This document shows, piece after piece, positions 34,836 to 44,262 of a stretch of 64,000 nucleotides of DNA. Location of the stretch: assembly GCA_963691715.1 (NCBI GenBank), contig OY829281.1:2604001-2668000 (forward strand), in the 5' to 3' direction. A program made the position numbers and the translations under genes. Each line of letters begins with the position of its first letter. The first letter of the stretch is position 1. The DNA is from HXMU1420-13 sp963691715. GTDB taxonomy: Bacteria; Bacteroidota; Rhodothermia; Balneolales; Balneolaceae. The notes beneath the pieces were generated by a model that did not search any database, was not told where the DNA came from, and saw only the letters and a list, made by a program, of their open reading frames with translations.

Positions 34836-35174
34836 TTAGCTTGATGGGATATTTAGAGTCTTTAAAAGCCACAATAAATAATCTTTGTTTCCTTCATTAT
34901 CATGGGGCGAAAATGAAAGTATACAAGGGCACTCACTAGAGTGCATTTTAATTACTTCTTGAGTTAAAAGATCAATCTTACTACTCTGGGTTTTAGCAAT
35001 TAAAATGCATTCTTTATCAACAACAATGCTGCCCTTCCATTTATACATTGATTCCATTCCATCAATTATATTAACACATGCAGCATATTCCGATTGAATT
35101 AATTTTTGCCCTATCAAACGAGCTTCTTCTTTGTTAGATGTGGTGATGTAAGCAAATCGTAAATTATTATCCAT
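34836..35174 (-). CDS. cutA: divalent-cation tolerance protein CutA
   Basis: A 112-aa trimeric CutA1 protein. The family pattern is present: FAYITTSNKEEARLIGQKLIQSEYAACVNI, MYKWKGSIVVDKECILIAKT and CPCILSFSPHDNEGNKDYLLWL (usually PxIIxxPI...YLxWL). The Cys in AACVNI is the conserved metal-site residue. Single gene, convergent with cysH. Confidence 0.94.
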   Translation of the reverse strand: MDNNLRFAYITTSNKEEARLIGQKLIQSEYAACVNIIDGMESMYKWKGSIVVDKECILIAKTQSSKIDLLTQEVIKMHSSECPCILSFSPHDNEGNKDYLLWLLKTLNIPSS

Positions 35175-35265
35175 AAATGTAGGTGTTGGGTTTGGGCAAA
35201 TAAATCATTCAAAAATTCAGAAATTATGGGAAGTGATAGTAGTGGATTTTATTTTACTTTACACT

Positions 35266-35273
35266 TATCTTTG
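35266..35273 (+). promoter_or_regulatory. putative promoter -7 box of tRNA-Leu
   Basis: TATCTTTG matches the Bacteroidota -7 consensus TAnnTTTG and ends 15 bp before the tRNA. The -33 region (TTTTATTTTACTTT) lacks a clear TTG, so this is a reasonable but not certain promoter. Confidence 0.5.
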
Positions 35274-35288
35274 CAAGCTACAAAATTT

Positions 35289-35372
35289 GCGAGAGTGGTG
35301 GAATTGGTAGACACGCTAGATTTAGGATCTAGTGCTTTAACCGGCGTGGGGGTTCGAGTCCCCCCTCTCGTA
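35289..35372 (+). tRNA. tRNA-Leu (UAG anticodon)
   Basis: The acceptor arms GCGAGAG (35289-35295) and CTCTCGT (35365-35371) pair with a terminal G-U, and the discriminator is A. The D-arm has GGTGGAATTGGTAGACAC, the anticodon stem CTAGA/TCTAG holds the loop TTTAGGA with anticodon TAG, and a long variable arm (class II) and a T-arm with GGTTCGAGTCC follow. CCA is not encoded. Lies 66 bp before tig. Confidence 0.97.
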
Positions 35373-35437
35373 CTTTCCCTACCTAAACATCCTGTTTATT
35401 TACTTACTGAATACATATACATAAAAGCGGAGAATAC

Positions 35438-36733
35438 GTGAATATTTCTGTAAAAGACCTTACTTCCGTTGATAGAGAAGTAACAATTAAAGCAACTCGA
35501 GAAGATCTTCAGCCTAAATTTGATAAGGCATTTAAGAAGTATCAGAGCCAAATTTCTATGCCTGGTTTTCGTCCAGGGCGCGTACCATTAGGCATTGTAA
35601 GAAAACGTTTTGGCAACGACATTGAAATCGAAGAAATCAATAAATACGTACAAGAAGTATTTGAGAAAGACATTGTAGAAGAGCATAATCCTGTAGGAGA
35701 AGCTCAGATGTTAGATTTCCAATGGGAAAATGATGAATTAGAAGTTGTATTTAAGATTGGATCCAAACCTGAGTTTGAATTAACAGACATCACAAAAGTA
35801 AAAGTGAACAAAATGGTTCATGATGTAACGGAAAAAGATGTCCAAGAAGAAGTAGACCGTAGTCTAGAACGCGATGGAAATTGGGAAGATGTTGATACCA
35901 AAATTGATAAAAATTCTAAAGTAATAGCAGATGTTGTTTCTCTAGATGATGAAGGTAATATCGTAGAATCTGAAGCTGATGAAGACCAAACCATTGACAT
36001 GCGACAAGATGGAGCAAAAGACTTCCTAAAAGCATTAAAGGGGAAAAAAACAGGTGATGTGGTTGATATGAAGTTAGAAGAAGATGGCGAGAAGGATCAT
36101 TTTCGTGTAACCATCAATAAGGTTCAAAAACTACATCTAGCAGAGATGAATGAAGAATTCATCAAGAAGAATAGTAACAACGAAGCCACCAATGAAGACG
36201 AATTCAGAAGTTACTTAAAAAGTAAGATGCAAGAATATTATGATCAAAGTGCAAACGATATGTTCAGAAATGAAGTTGTATCAGCACTAGTGGATGCTCA
36301 TAATTTTGAAGTCCCTGATGCTTTTGTTGAACAAGTGAAAAGTGGTTATGTTAGCCAGCTTTCTCAGCAGATGGGGGGGAAATTACCAGAAACGTTTGAT
36401 GAAGCTAATTATCGTGCAGAAATGACAGAACAAGCAACTCGCGAAGCGAAGTGGTATTTTATTAGCCAAAATTTACAAGAAACATTTGAAGATATCGAAA
36501 TAAAACCCGAAGATATAGATGAATTTCTTGCATTGGAAGCGGCGCGTTTTGGTGCAACTGCCGATCAATTGAAAGGTTATTACGCTCAGAATCCAAGTAT
36601 GTTAGAATCTTTAAGAAGTAGTATTAGAGAAAATAAGGTGTTCGACAAACTACAGGATGAAGTCAAAATTAAAGAGTTGAGCAAAGATGCATACCGCAAA
36701 GAGCAAGAAAAAAAGTCTAAAGCCAAGAAATAA
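35438..36733 (+). CDS. tig: trigger factor
   Basis: Ribosome-bound chaperone for nascent chains. The 431-aa protein starts at GTG 35438, with GCGGAGA about 8 bases upstream. The ribosome-binding loop is GFRPGRVP (about 46-53, family GFRKGKxP). The middle domain (about 155-235), where a peptidyl-prolyl isomerase fold is usual, has DRDSLE-like changes and reads as degenerate. The C-terminal helical arms (about 240-431) end in a Lys-rich tail. First gene of the tig-clpP-clpX cluster, the classical order. Confidence 0.96.
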   Translation: MNISVKDLTSVDREVTIKATREDLQPKFDKAFKKYQSQISMPGFRPGRVPLGIVRKRFGNDIEIEEINKYVQEVFEKDIVEEHNPVGEAQMLDFQWENDELEVVFKIGSKPEFELTDITKVKVNKMVHDVTEKDVQEEVDRSLERDGNWEDVDTKIDKNSKVIADVVSLDDEGNIVESEADEDQTIDMRQDGAKDFLKALKGKKTGDVVDMKLEEDGEKDHFRVTINKVQKLHLAEMNEEFIKKNSNNEATNEDEFRSYLKSKMQEYYDQSANDMFRNEVVSALVDAHNFEVPDAFVEQVKSGYVSQLSQQMGGKLPETFDEANYRAEMTEQATREAKWYFISQNLQETFEDIEIKPEDIDEFLALEAARFGATADQLKGYYAQNPSMLESLRSSIRENKVFDKLQDEVKIKELSKDAYRKEQEKKSKAKK

Positions 36734-36747
36734 TTATATTAATACCT

Positions 36748-37401
36748 ATGATTAAGCAACCCATTTTTGAACAACCCATTTTTGAGAGTAATCAACAGAT
36801 AGAGAGTAATCTTGTACCAATGGTGATTGAAACCACCAGCAGGGGAGAGCGCGCTTACGACATATATTCGCGCTTATTGAAAGATCGAATCATTATACTC
36901 GGTAGTCCGATTAATGATGTGGTTGCGAGTGCAATTGTTGCGCAATTACTCTTTTTAGAGTCAGAAGATCCTGAAAAAGATATTAATTTATACATCAATA
37001 GCCCAGGCGGGGTAGTTTCTGCAGGTTTGGCAATTTATGATACCATGCAGCATATTAAATGCGATGTTGCTACAACTTGCATGGGTATGGCAGCAAGTAT
37101 GGGTGCGGTTCTTTTAACAGCAGGAACAGCAGGTAAAAGAAGTTGTTTACCACACGCTAGAGTAATGATTCATCAGCCTTTAGGCGGTGTTCAAGGCCAG
37201 GCTAGTGATATTGAAATTGAAGCACAAGAAATTATCAGAATTAAGAAAGAATTAAGCCAAATTATTGGTGATCATGCGGGTAAATCGTTAGAAGATATTA
37301 TCCGAGATTCCGACCGTAACAACTGGATGTCTGCTGATGAAGCAAAAAATTACGGATTAGTTGATAATGTCATAAGTCGTGCCGATACTAAAGGAACTTA
37401 A
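36748..37401 (+). CDS. clpP: ATP-dependent Clp protease proteolytic subunit
   Basis: A 217-aa serine peptidase that forms the 14-mer chamber. Triad: Ser in GMAASMGAVLL, His in MIHQPLGG, Asp in IIRDSDRNNWMSADEA. The N-terminus (MVIETTSRGERAYDIYSRLLKDRIIILG) is the common ClpP start region, preceded by about 25 extra residues. 14 bp on both sides to tig and clpX, so one operon. Confidence 0.97.
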   Translation: MIKQPIFEQPIFESNQQIESNLVPMVIETTSRGERAYDIYSRLLKDRIIILGSPINDVVASAIVAQLLFLESEDPEKDINLYINSPGGVVSAGLAIYDTMQHIKCDVATTCMGMAASMGAVLLTAGTAGKRSCLPHARVMIHQPLGGVQGQASDIEIEAQEIIRIKKELSQIIGDHAGKSLEDIIRDSDRNNWMSADEAKNYGLVDNVISRADTKGT

Positions 37402-37415
37402 AAAAAAATTGATTC

Positions 37416-38669
37416 ATGAGCGATCAGGAAAAAAATAACGACATTGTAAATTGTAGCTTCTGTGGTAGATCAAGCCTAGAAGTTAATAGTATGGTTGCAG
37501 GACCAGGAGTTTATGTATGTGATCGCTGTGTAGAAGATGCATCAAGTATTATTAAAAGTGATTTAGCATCTTTAGCTAGAAGAAGAGAAAAAAGTTATAA
37601 GCCACTTTTAAAACCTATTGAAATAAAAGCCAAGCTCGATGAGTATGTGATTGGGCAAGAATACGCTAAAAAAACTCTTTCTGTAGCTGTTTATAATCAT
37701 TATAAACGAATTAGCAACGACAGCTTAGAAATGGACGATACTCTGATTGAGAAAAGTAATATTGCTCTTCTTGGTCCTACAGGTTCTGGTAAAACACTAT
37801 TAGCTAGAACTTTAGCAAAAGTTATTGATGTACCTTTTACTATTGCAGACGCAACAGTGCTTACCGAAGCTGGCTACGTGGGTGAAGATGTAGAAAGCAT
37901 TTTGAGTAATCTTTTACAATCTGCCGATTACGACGTAGAACGAGCTAAAAGAGGTATTGTTTATATTGATGAGGTGGATAAAGTTGCTCGTAAAAGTGAT
38001 AATCCATCAATTACACGAGATGTTAGTGGAGAAGGTGTACAACAAGCACTATTAAAAATTTTAGAGGGAACAGTAGCCAATATACCCCCTAAAGGTGGAA
38101 GAAAACATCCAGAACAAAGTTTTATCCAACTAGATACTTCAAATATATTATTCATTTGTGGTGGTGCTTTTGCAGGCTTGGAAGAAATTATTTCACGAAG
38201 ACTTTCTACCAGCTCAATGGGCTTTCATACCCTCGAACAAGTTAAATTTGATAAAGAAGATCCAGAAATATTTACCCATGTCGAACCAGAAGACCTTCAA
38301 GGTTTCGGGCTAATTCCAGAGCTAATAGGCCGGTTGCCTGTAATATGTGGCTTACATGAACTTTCTGATGAGGCTATGCTTGATATTCTACAAACCCCTA
38401 AAAATGCAATAATCAAGCAATATCAAAAACTATTTAAAATGGAAAATGTTGATTTAGTTTTTGAGGATGAGGCTCTAGTTGCTATCGTAAAAAGAGCCAA
38501 AGTAAGAAAAACAGGAGCACGAGGTTTGAGATCTATAATGGAAGCAGCCATGCTGGATATTATGTTCACGTTACCGTCGATGAAAAATGTGGCCCGATGT
38601 ATCATTACAAAAGACACCATCGAGAAAAAAGCTCCCCCAGTATACGAAAAACAAAAAGCTACTGGCTAA
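37416..38669 (+). CDS. clpX: ATP-dependent Clp protease ATPase subunit ClpX
   Basis: A 417-aa AAA+ unfoldase. The N-terminal zinc domain is CSFCGRSSLEV ... VYVCDRCVED (about 13-42). Walker A is LGPTGSGKTLLARTLA, Walker B is VYIDEVDKV, pore-region GYVGEDVES follows Walker A, and the RKH loop is in PPKGGRKHPEQ. Hands substrates to ClpP. Followed by an intrinsic terminator at 38685-38714. Confidence 0.98.
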   Translation: MSDQEKNNDIVNCSFCGRSSLEVNSMVAGPGVYVCDRCVEDASSIIKSDLASLARRREKSYKPLLKPIEIKAKLDEYVIGQEYAKKTLSVAVYNHYKRISNDSLEMDDTLIEKSNIALLGPTGSGKTLLARTLAKVIDVPFTIADATVLTEAGYVGEDVESILSNLLQSADYDVERAKRGIVYIDEVDKVARKSDNPSITRDVSGEGVQQALLKILEGTVANIPPKGGRKHPEQSFIQLDTSNILFICGGAFAGLEEIISRRLSTSSMGFHTLEQVKFDKEDPEIFTHVEPEDLQGFGLIPELIGRLPVICGLHELSDEAMLDILQTPKNAIIKQYQKLFKMENVDLVFEDEALVAIVKRAKVRKTGARGLRSIMEAAMLDIMFTLPSMKNVARCIITKDTIEKKAPPVYEKQKATG

Positions 38670-38684
38670 AAGTTAGATCACAGG

Positions 38685-38714
38685 GAATATGAAGGCCAAG
38701 ATCATATTCTTTTA
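38685..38714 (+). terminator. intrinsic terminator of the tig-clpP-clpX operon
   Basis: GAATATGA (38685-38692) pairs exactly with TCATATTC (38702-38709), with a 9-nt loop and TTTTATT following. It begins 16 bp after the clpX stop. Confidence 0.75.
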
Positions 38715-38963
38715 TTGAATAGGTTTAATAATAGCTCTACCTACTAAATATTAGATTATTGCACAAAAGGATTAATACATTTTGTAGTTGGTTAAAAAAT
38801 ATCTGTGCCCTTCAATACAATCAACATCAATAATCTTTAAGATAATACTTAGAGATTGCTCCTATAGGTTAGAAGAGTATTCTTTATCGAAAAGATTGTA
38901 CTTTATGTAAATAGAATACCAATCATTTTGTATAATTAATCGATAGTAAAAATTATAAATCCG

Positions 38964-40316
38964 ATGAATTTATTTTCTCGTACCGACTGGATTAAAATAA
39001 TGCTTTTAATATTCCTTGTTTTATTAGGGATAGGCTCTTTAGTCTACAATAATTATTTGGTAAGCAAAATCCTCGATAAAGAAAGAATTAACGTAGAATT
39101 ATGGGCTAAAGCTATTGAGTACAATGCTTTACCTGTTCATGAACAAGTTAGCACACAATTATTGTTATTAGCGCAAGAATTAACTGCAGCAGACCTAGTA
39201 CCAGATAGTGTTGTTCAAAAACTTGTAGCAATTGAAAGTCTTAGGAGTTCACGTGATTTTGTTACTGATGAACTTATTTTAGATGAATCAAGAAATTTTG
39301 AAATACCCGCTGTAGTTGTTGACCAAAATGATATTCCTTTAGAGTATACCTATATAACCTTAGATTCAGAAGGTAATGAGGTGAAAACTGTAGAATATGG
39401 CTTTAAAAATGTTGCTGAATCAAGTATTGATACTCCAGAAAAAAGAATTTCATTAGTAAAAAAACTGAAAGCCACAAATCCACCTATCGAGATTTTGATT
39501 GGTGATGAAAAAACTCAAATTTTACAATTCGTTTATTATGGAGAAAGCCAAACCGTTCAATTATTAAGGTATTTTCCCTATTTCCAAATAGGAATCATGA
39601 CATTATTATTAGGTATTGGATATACCACCTACCGCAGTTTAAAATACACTGAACAATCAAATTTGTGGGTTGGTATGGCAAAAGAAGCTGCACATCAATT
39701 AGGTACACCTATTTCAAGTTTATTTGGATGGATTGAGCTTTTTAAAGAGGATAATCAAAATGATGAACATTCGATAAAGTTGATAAATGAGATTGAAAAC
39801 GATGTTTTTCGATTAAAAGGTGTTGCTGAAAGGTTTGGGAAAATAGGTTCTGCGCCTGAGCTTGTATCAATGAAAATAGAACCCATCATAAACGATGTAA
39901 TTTTATATTTAGAACGTAGATTACCACAATTGGGTAGGGCAGTTGATGTTAATAAAAGGTTGAATGTAGAAGGAAACGTTGCTGTAAATCCAGAACTATT
40001 TCAGTGGGCCGTTGAAAACCTAGTTAAGAATGCTATAGATGCCATGAAGACTTCCAAAGAAGCGTGTATTGATATTCATTCAGTAGAAAAAGAAAATCAT
40101 ATAATAATTGACATTATTGACACTGGAGGAGGTATTGATTTCAAGCATTCGAAGAATATTTTCCGTCCTGGTTATAGTACAAAAAAGAGAGGGTGGGGCC
40201 TTGGATTAAGTCTCACTAAAAGGATTATCGAAGATTACCATAATGGCAAAGTATATGTAGAACATTCTGAAGTAGGAAAAGGAACAACCATGAGAATAAT
40301 TCTTCCAAAAGCGTGA
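38964..40316 (+). CDS. sensor histidine kinase, orphan
   Basis: A 450-aa membrane kinase. TM1 about residues 11-33, an extracytoplasmic sensor domain about 34-200 without a recognised fold, TM2 about 205-222. The phosphoacceptor box is MAKEAAHQLGTPISSLFGW with the His near 247. The ATPase part has the N-box ENLVKNAIDAM, G1 IDTGGGI and G2 RGWGLGLSLTKRI. No response regulator lies next to it. Its stop codon directly abuts the stop of the sigma factor on the other strand. The 294-bp gap before it holds no gene. Confidence 0.94.
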   Translation: MNLFSRTDWIKIMLLIFLVLLGIGSLVYNNYLVSKILDKERINVELWAKAIEYNALPVHEQVSTQLLLLAQELTAADLVPDSVVQKLVAIESLRSSRDFVTDELILDESRNFEIPAVVVDQNDIPLEYTYITLDSEGNEVKTVEYGFKNVAESSIDTPEKRISLVKKLKATNPPIEILIGDEKTQILQFVYYGESQTVQLLRYFPYFQIGIMTLLLGIGYTTYRSLKYTEQSNLWVGMAKEAAHQLGTPISSLFGWIELFKEDNQNDEHSIKLINEIENDVFRLKGVAERFGKIGSAPELVSMKIEPIINDVILYLERRLPQLGRAVDVNKRLNVEGNVAVNPELFQWAVENLVKNAIDAMKTSKEACIDIHSVEKENHIIIDIIDTGGGIDFKHSKNIFRPGYSTKKRGWGLGLSLTKRIIEDYHNGKVYVEHSEVGKGTTMRIILPKA

Positions 40317-40883
40317 TTAATCGTCGGTGAATCCGCGCTTTTTTGCGTATTCATATAGCTCTGTCTTTAACAAATTTCTTCCTCGGTGTAATCGTGATCG
40401 AATAGTCCCAATAGGTACATCAAGCATATTGGAGATTTCTTCATACGTGAATCCGTCAACATCACATAAGAGTACGACTGTTCGGAAGTCTTCTGGAAGT
40501 TTTGATAAAGCTTTAGTGAAATTGTCGTCCATTAAATTACGAAACATTAAACTTTCTAAATCGGTGGTATCTGTTCTTTCCGCACGTACCGTTTCGTAGT
40601 ATGATGATACCTCATCGTAATCTACACTCTGGGGTTTCTTTAAGTTTTTGCGGTAATTATTTATAAAGGAGTTTTTCAAAATTCGAAAAAGCCAAGCTTT
40701 AGCATTGGTTCCTTTTTCATAACTATCAAAAAATCGGAATGCTTTTACGATGGTATCCTGTACTAAATCTTCAGCATCACTTTGATCGGTGGTAAGGCGT
40801 AGCGCAAAGTTATACAACGAGTCTAAATGAGGGAGAATCTCATCATTAAAAGCCTGTTGTTTTTTGGAAGCAGGATGTGCCAC
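40317..40883 (-). CDS. RNA polymerase ECF-type sigma factor
   Basis: A 188-aa ECF sigma factor. Region 2 (about 20-85) has LYNFALRLTTDQSDAEDLVQ and KAWLFRILKNSFINNYRK. Region 4 (about 125-175) has LPEDFRTVVLL and the HTH GFTYEEISNMLDVPIGTIRSRLHRGR, with the C-terminus KTELYEYAKKRGF. No anti-sigma gene is adjacent. Closest in pattern to the general ECF group common in Bacteroidota (SigH/RpoE-like). Unlike the other sigma gene at 5.3 kb, it seems to be monocistronic. Confidence 0.94.
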   Translation of the reverse strand: MAHPASKKQQAFNDEILPHLDSLYNFALRLTTDQSDAEDLVQDTIVKAFRFFDSYEKGTNAKAWLFRILKNSFINNYRKNLKKPQSVDYDEVSSYYETVRAERTDTTDLESLMFRNLMDDNFTKALSKLPEDFRTVVLLCDVDGFTYEEISNMLDVPIGTIRSRLHRGRNLLKTELYEYAKKRGFTDD

Positions 40884-41045
40884 ACTGTACCTTTATTAGT
40901 TAATATGTAATTACGACAATTTTTATCACTTATGTAACCTCTTGCACAAAAATAACATAGAGCGATAATATATTGATAAAACAGTATTTTAAGTAGTGTG
41001 GGCTAAATAGAATGAGTCAAAAAAGAAAAAAACTTGTTCACGGTT

Positions 41046-41768
41046 TTAAAAAAAAGTTACTACAATAACATCATATAGAGCGTGAGTCCATGCTGCAACC
41101 CCAAATCCTCTAGTTACATAAATACCATTTAATATTAGACCAAATAGAAACCTAAACAGAAAAGAATCCAGAGTGAAATAGTCACCCATTGAACCCATAT
41201 AATGAACAGCACTAAATAGCACTGCTGATAAAACTGAAGCTGCTATAATAGAAGCCCACTGTTTATTACTGAAAAATTTATTGAAGACATATAAGAATAA
41301 AGAAACTAAAAAAACTCTGAAGAATAATTCCTCATACAAACCTGCACCGAGAGAAAGAGCTAATTTTTGCAAATAGGAGAGTTGCTCTAAAGGTTCATTA
41401 ACTGAGACATTTAAAATTAAATAGGTTAAATAACTACTTATATAGGCCACAATAATTCCATAAAGTAGGCTCTCGCATATTAAAATTGGGAAATATTTTA
41501 ACCGTAATTTTTTGAGTTGATTTCGTTCCCGGTAAAGAATGAAAACCCCAAAAACTAGCACTAAAAGCAATGAAAATGATACAGCATTAACCCCAAAAGC
41601 TGTAAAAAGAGTTTTCATCCATACATCAACACTAATGCGTACTAATTGATCTGCATTTGGTTGAGATATAATGATTAAAGCTTCATAAATAAAAAAAAGA
41701 GGTAATGAAAATAAAAAACTATAGAGAAGTGTATGTGTACTTGAAAAATATTGCTTGGCAGTACTCAT
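41046..41768 (-). CDS. CPBP-family intramembrane metalloprotease
   Basis: A 240-aa protein with about six membrane helices. The motif YEELFFR (EExxxR) and the later histidine motifs AVHYMG and WTHALYD are the CPBP/Abi (CAAX-protease-like) signature. Substrate unknown. The start lies 1 bp from the end of the LysM gene, so it belongs to the same minus-strand operon. Confidence 0.93.
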   Translation of the reverse strand: MSTAKQYFSSTHTLLYSFLFSLPLFFIYEALIIISQPNADQLVRISVDVWMKTLFTAFGVNAVSFSLLLVLVFGVFILYRERNQLKKLRLKYFPILICESLLYGIIVAYISSYLTYLILNVSVNEPLEQLSYLQKLALSLGAGLYEELFFRVFLVSLFLYVFNKFFSNKQWASIIAASVLSAVLFSAVHYMGSMGDYFTLDSFLFRFLFGLILNGIYVTRGFGVAAWTHALYDVIVVTFF

Positions 41769-41769
41769 T

Positions 41770-42726
41770 TCAATATTCTGTATATATGGTAACTGATGGA
41801 TTACTAGTATTTGGAAGATCTAATATTCGAAATGCTGTATCTGAAAGTTTCAATCCATTTTCTGTTACGCGATCATTTACGCGAACGTATATACCAAATC
41901 CATTTTCTGGATTTTCAACAAACAGAATACTCCCAATTTTAATATTTGAATGAGCTGCTGTTAATTGATAAGGATTATATAATTCCCCACTTGTAGTTGT
42001 ATTTCCAATTTCTTCAGAGGAGTAAAAAATAGCTGTAAATAAACCTAAATCTTGTAAATTGGAACTGAAATGATACGGATTATCAAAAGTACTGGATGGG
42101 GGTAATAAAACCGTAATTCTTTGATTTTTATCGAGCGAACGGATATTTACTTCTGGATTTAGCTGTTGAAGTTCCAATTCAGTCATTTCAAACTTACTGA
42201 GTATCTTATTTAAATTATCTTCCGATTCAACGGTATAGATTACAAAACTTCCTTGAGGAGCATTTTCATCAGAAAATTCCGAAGCTGATGGTGCAACACT
42301 ATCCACCGCCTTTCTTACCACCAGTTGTTGTCCTATTCTAAGAAGATCGCCTGAAATATTATTTAGTGTACGAAGCTCATTTAGAGTCATATCGTGAGAC
42401 TGGGCAATAGTAGTTAAGTTATCTCCAGACTTTACAATATAAAATTCATTTTCTGATGGAGCTGATAACTGAATAAGCGATTCTCCTAATTCTTCATTCG
42501 TATCAGGTTCAAGGGATGTTTTGAAATACACAAGTTCTTGACCTATAGCTAAGGCATCACTCCTTAAATTATTCCAGGATCGTAATTCTGATACAGAAAC
42601 ATCGAGCGTTCTGGAAATAGAGAATAGAGTTTCTCCAGAGAAAACTACATGAATTAATTTTTCTTGAGCAAGAGATGCTGATGACAACAATAAAAAAAGG
42701 GATAGGTTCAGTACGGATTTCTTCAT
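41770..42726 (-). CDS. LysM peptidoglycan-binding protein with RlpA-like C-terminal domain
   Basis: A 318-aa exported protein (signal peptide MKKSVLNLSLFLLLSSASLA-Q). Three LysM repeats follow: about 23-67 (VVFSGETLFSISRTLDV), about 93-138 (VKSGDNLTTIAQSH) and about 158-205 (VESEDNLNKILSKFEM). The C-terminal about 110 residues resemble the double-psi beta barrel of RlpA (SGELYNPYQLTAAHSN ... YVRVNDR ... LSDTAFRIL). The RlpA catalytic Asp is in VNDR. It probably binds and may cleave peptidoglycan. In an operon with the CPBP, TPR and aroC genes. Confidence 0.9.
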   Translation of the reverse strand: MKKSVLNLSLFLLLSSASLAQEKLIHVVFSGETLFSISRTLDVSVSELRSWNNLRSDALAIGQELVYFKTSLEPDTNEELGESLIQLSAPSENEFYIVKSGDNLTTIAQSHDMTLNELRTLNNISGDLLRIGQQLVVRKAVDSVAPSASEFSDENAPQGSFVIYTVESEDNLNKILSKFEMTELELQQLNPEVNIRSLDKNQRITVLLPPSSTFDNPYHFSSNLQDLGLFTAIFYSSEEIGNTTTSGELYNPYQLTAAHSNIKIGSILFVENPENGFGIYVRVNDRVTENGLKLSDTAFRILDLPNTSNPSVTIYTEY

Positions 42727-42728
42727 AT

Positions 42729-43061
42729 TTAATCTTCTACTTCTAGTTCTAAGGTTGATAATGCTGTAGATAATTCTGTTTTAGCATGATCATCATTCTG
42801 TGATAAAGCTATTTTTATCCCAGTTTTATAGATATTCAATGCTTTTTTGTTCTCTCCATCTAATACATATTGTTCTCCTAGATGATAGTATACACCCGTA
42901 TAATTTGGATCATTTTTTACAATATCTTCGAAGAGAATAATAGCTGATTGTCGTTTATCAATTTTTAATAGCTCCAACGCCAAAGCAAATTTTGAAAAAG
43001 AGTCGTTAGGATTTATTTTCAAGCGTTTAGCTAACGTTGTAATCTTAGAGCTATTGGGCAT
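42729..43061 (-). CDS. small TPR-repeat protein
   Basis: A 110-aa cytoplasmic protein with about two to three tetratricopeptide repeats (FSKFALALELLKIDKRQSAIILFEDIV, YYHLGEQYVLDGENKKALNIYKTGI). It could be an adaptor. It lies 2 bp from the LysM gene and 5 bp from aroC. No specific partner can be named. Confidence 0.88.
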   Translation of the reverse strand: MPNSSKITTLAKRLKINPNDSFSKFALALELLKIDKRQSAIILFEDIVKNDPNYTGVYYHLGEQYVLDGENKKALNIYKTGIKIALSQNDDHAKTELSTALSTLELEVED

Positions 43062-43066
43062 ACTTG

Positions 43067-44245
43067 TTAACCACGTTTAAAACTTTCTTCAATTTCTGAC
43101 ATAGAATCTCCACCAAATTTTTCAAGGAAAGCGTTAGCGATTACCGGCGCTACCACACTTTCAGCAACAACTACTGCTCGTGGTAACGCACACACATCAG
43201 AACGCTCATAACGCGTTTCTTGCGATTCCAAAGAATGCATATCTACCGTGCCTAAGGGATTTAACATAGTAGGTATTGGCTTCATAGCACCTCTTATGAT
43301 AATAGGTTGACCTGTACTCATTCCGCCTTCGATACCACCAGCACGGTTAGAGCCCCGAGTGAAAGTAGTACCATCATGAGTTATCTCGTCATGCACTTGA
43401 TGACCAGGTTTGGAGCCAGATTCGAAGCCTAATCCAATTTCTACTCCTTTCATAGCCTGTGTGCCAAGTATTGCCTGTGCAATTTTTCCGTCAAGTTTTT
43501 GATCCCAATGAGTATAACTTCCCAAGCCAACAGGCACGCCAGTAACGATAATTTCATAAATTCCACCGAGTGATGAGCCAGCTTTGCGATATTTCTTAAT
43601 CTCATCAACCATTTCATTGCTTAGATTTTCATCTAAACAGCGAACTTCAGATTCGTCAGCTTTTTGATAGATAGATTCAGCGCCATTCATAACCATAGGA
43701 TCGGTCTTTTTCCGGGCTTCTTCCCAGGTAGAATAACCTGCTGATCCAATGCGAATAACATGTCCTCCTATTTCAATACCAAAATATTTTAAAAACTGGC
43801 GAGCTACAGAGCAACACGCAACTCTCATTCCGGTTTCACGCGCGCTTGAACGTTCGATAACGGGTCGAATATCATCAAATCGATATTTCTGAGCACCAAC
43901 TAAATCTGCATGTCCTGGACGGGGGAGTGTTATTTTTTCTATTCCATCAGCCTCAATTTCTTTATTCATTACAACAGGCCAATTTGCTTTATCTTTTTCA
44001 AATGCACGGTTTTCTAGATAAAGAGCAATGGGACCAGCCATTGTCTTGCCAAAACGAACGCCTGAACTAATAATAGCTCGGTCTTTTTCCCAAGCCATTC
44101 TGCCACCACGTCCATATCCTTTTTGACGTCGTGCGAGGTGAATTGCTATATCGTTTTCATGAATTGGTAAGCCAGCGGGAACTCCCTCAACTATACCCGT
44201 TAAACCAGGACCATGAGATTCCCCAGCTGTAATGTATCGAATCAT
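43067..44245 (-). CDS. aroC: chorismate synthase
   Basis: Last step of the shikimate pathway: EPSP to chorismate with reduced FMN. The 392-aa protein has ITAGESHGPGLTGIVEGVPAG at the N-terminus, RRQKGYGRGGRM, RPGHADLVGAQKY, RSSARET and GGIEGGMSTGQPI. All signature blocks are intact. AroQ of the same pathway lies at 59.9 kb, not in the same operon. Confidence 0.98.
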   Translation of the reverse strand: MIRYITAGESHGPGLTGIVEGVPAGLPIHENDIAIHLARRQKGYGRGGRMAWEKDRAIISSGVRFGKTMAGPIALYLENRAFEKDKANWPVVMNKEIEADGIEKITLPRPGHADLVGAQKYRFDDIRPVIERSSARETGMRVACCSVARQFLKYFGIEIGGHVIRIGSAGYSTWEEARKKTDPMVMNGAESIYQKADESEVRCLDENLSNEMVDEIKKYRKAGSSLGGIYEIIVTGVPVGLGSYTHWDQKLDGKIAQAILGTQAMKGVEIGLGFESGSKPGHQVHDEITHDGTTFTRGSNRAGGIEGGMSTGQPIIIRGAMKPIPTMLNPLGTVDMHSLESQETRYERSDVCALPRAVVVAESVVAPVIANAFLEKFGGDSMSEIEESFKRG

Positions 44246-44262
44246 TAATTTTTAATACTTTT

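Noticed and set aside
35226..35441. 71-residue open frame overlapping tRNA-Leu
   Set aside because: It covers the complete tRNA, whose structure is clear. Translation of a tRNA region is a known artefact.
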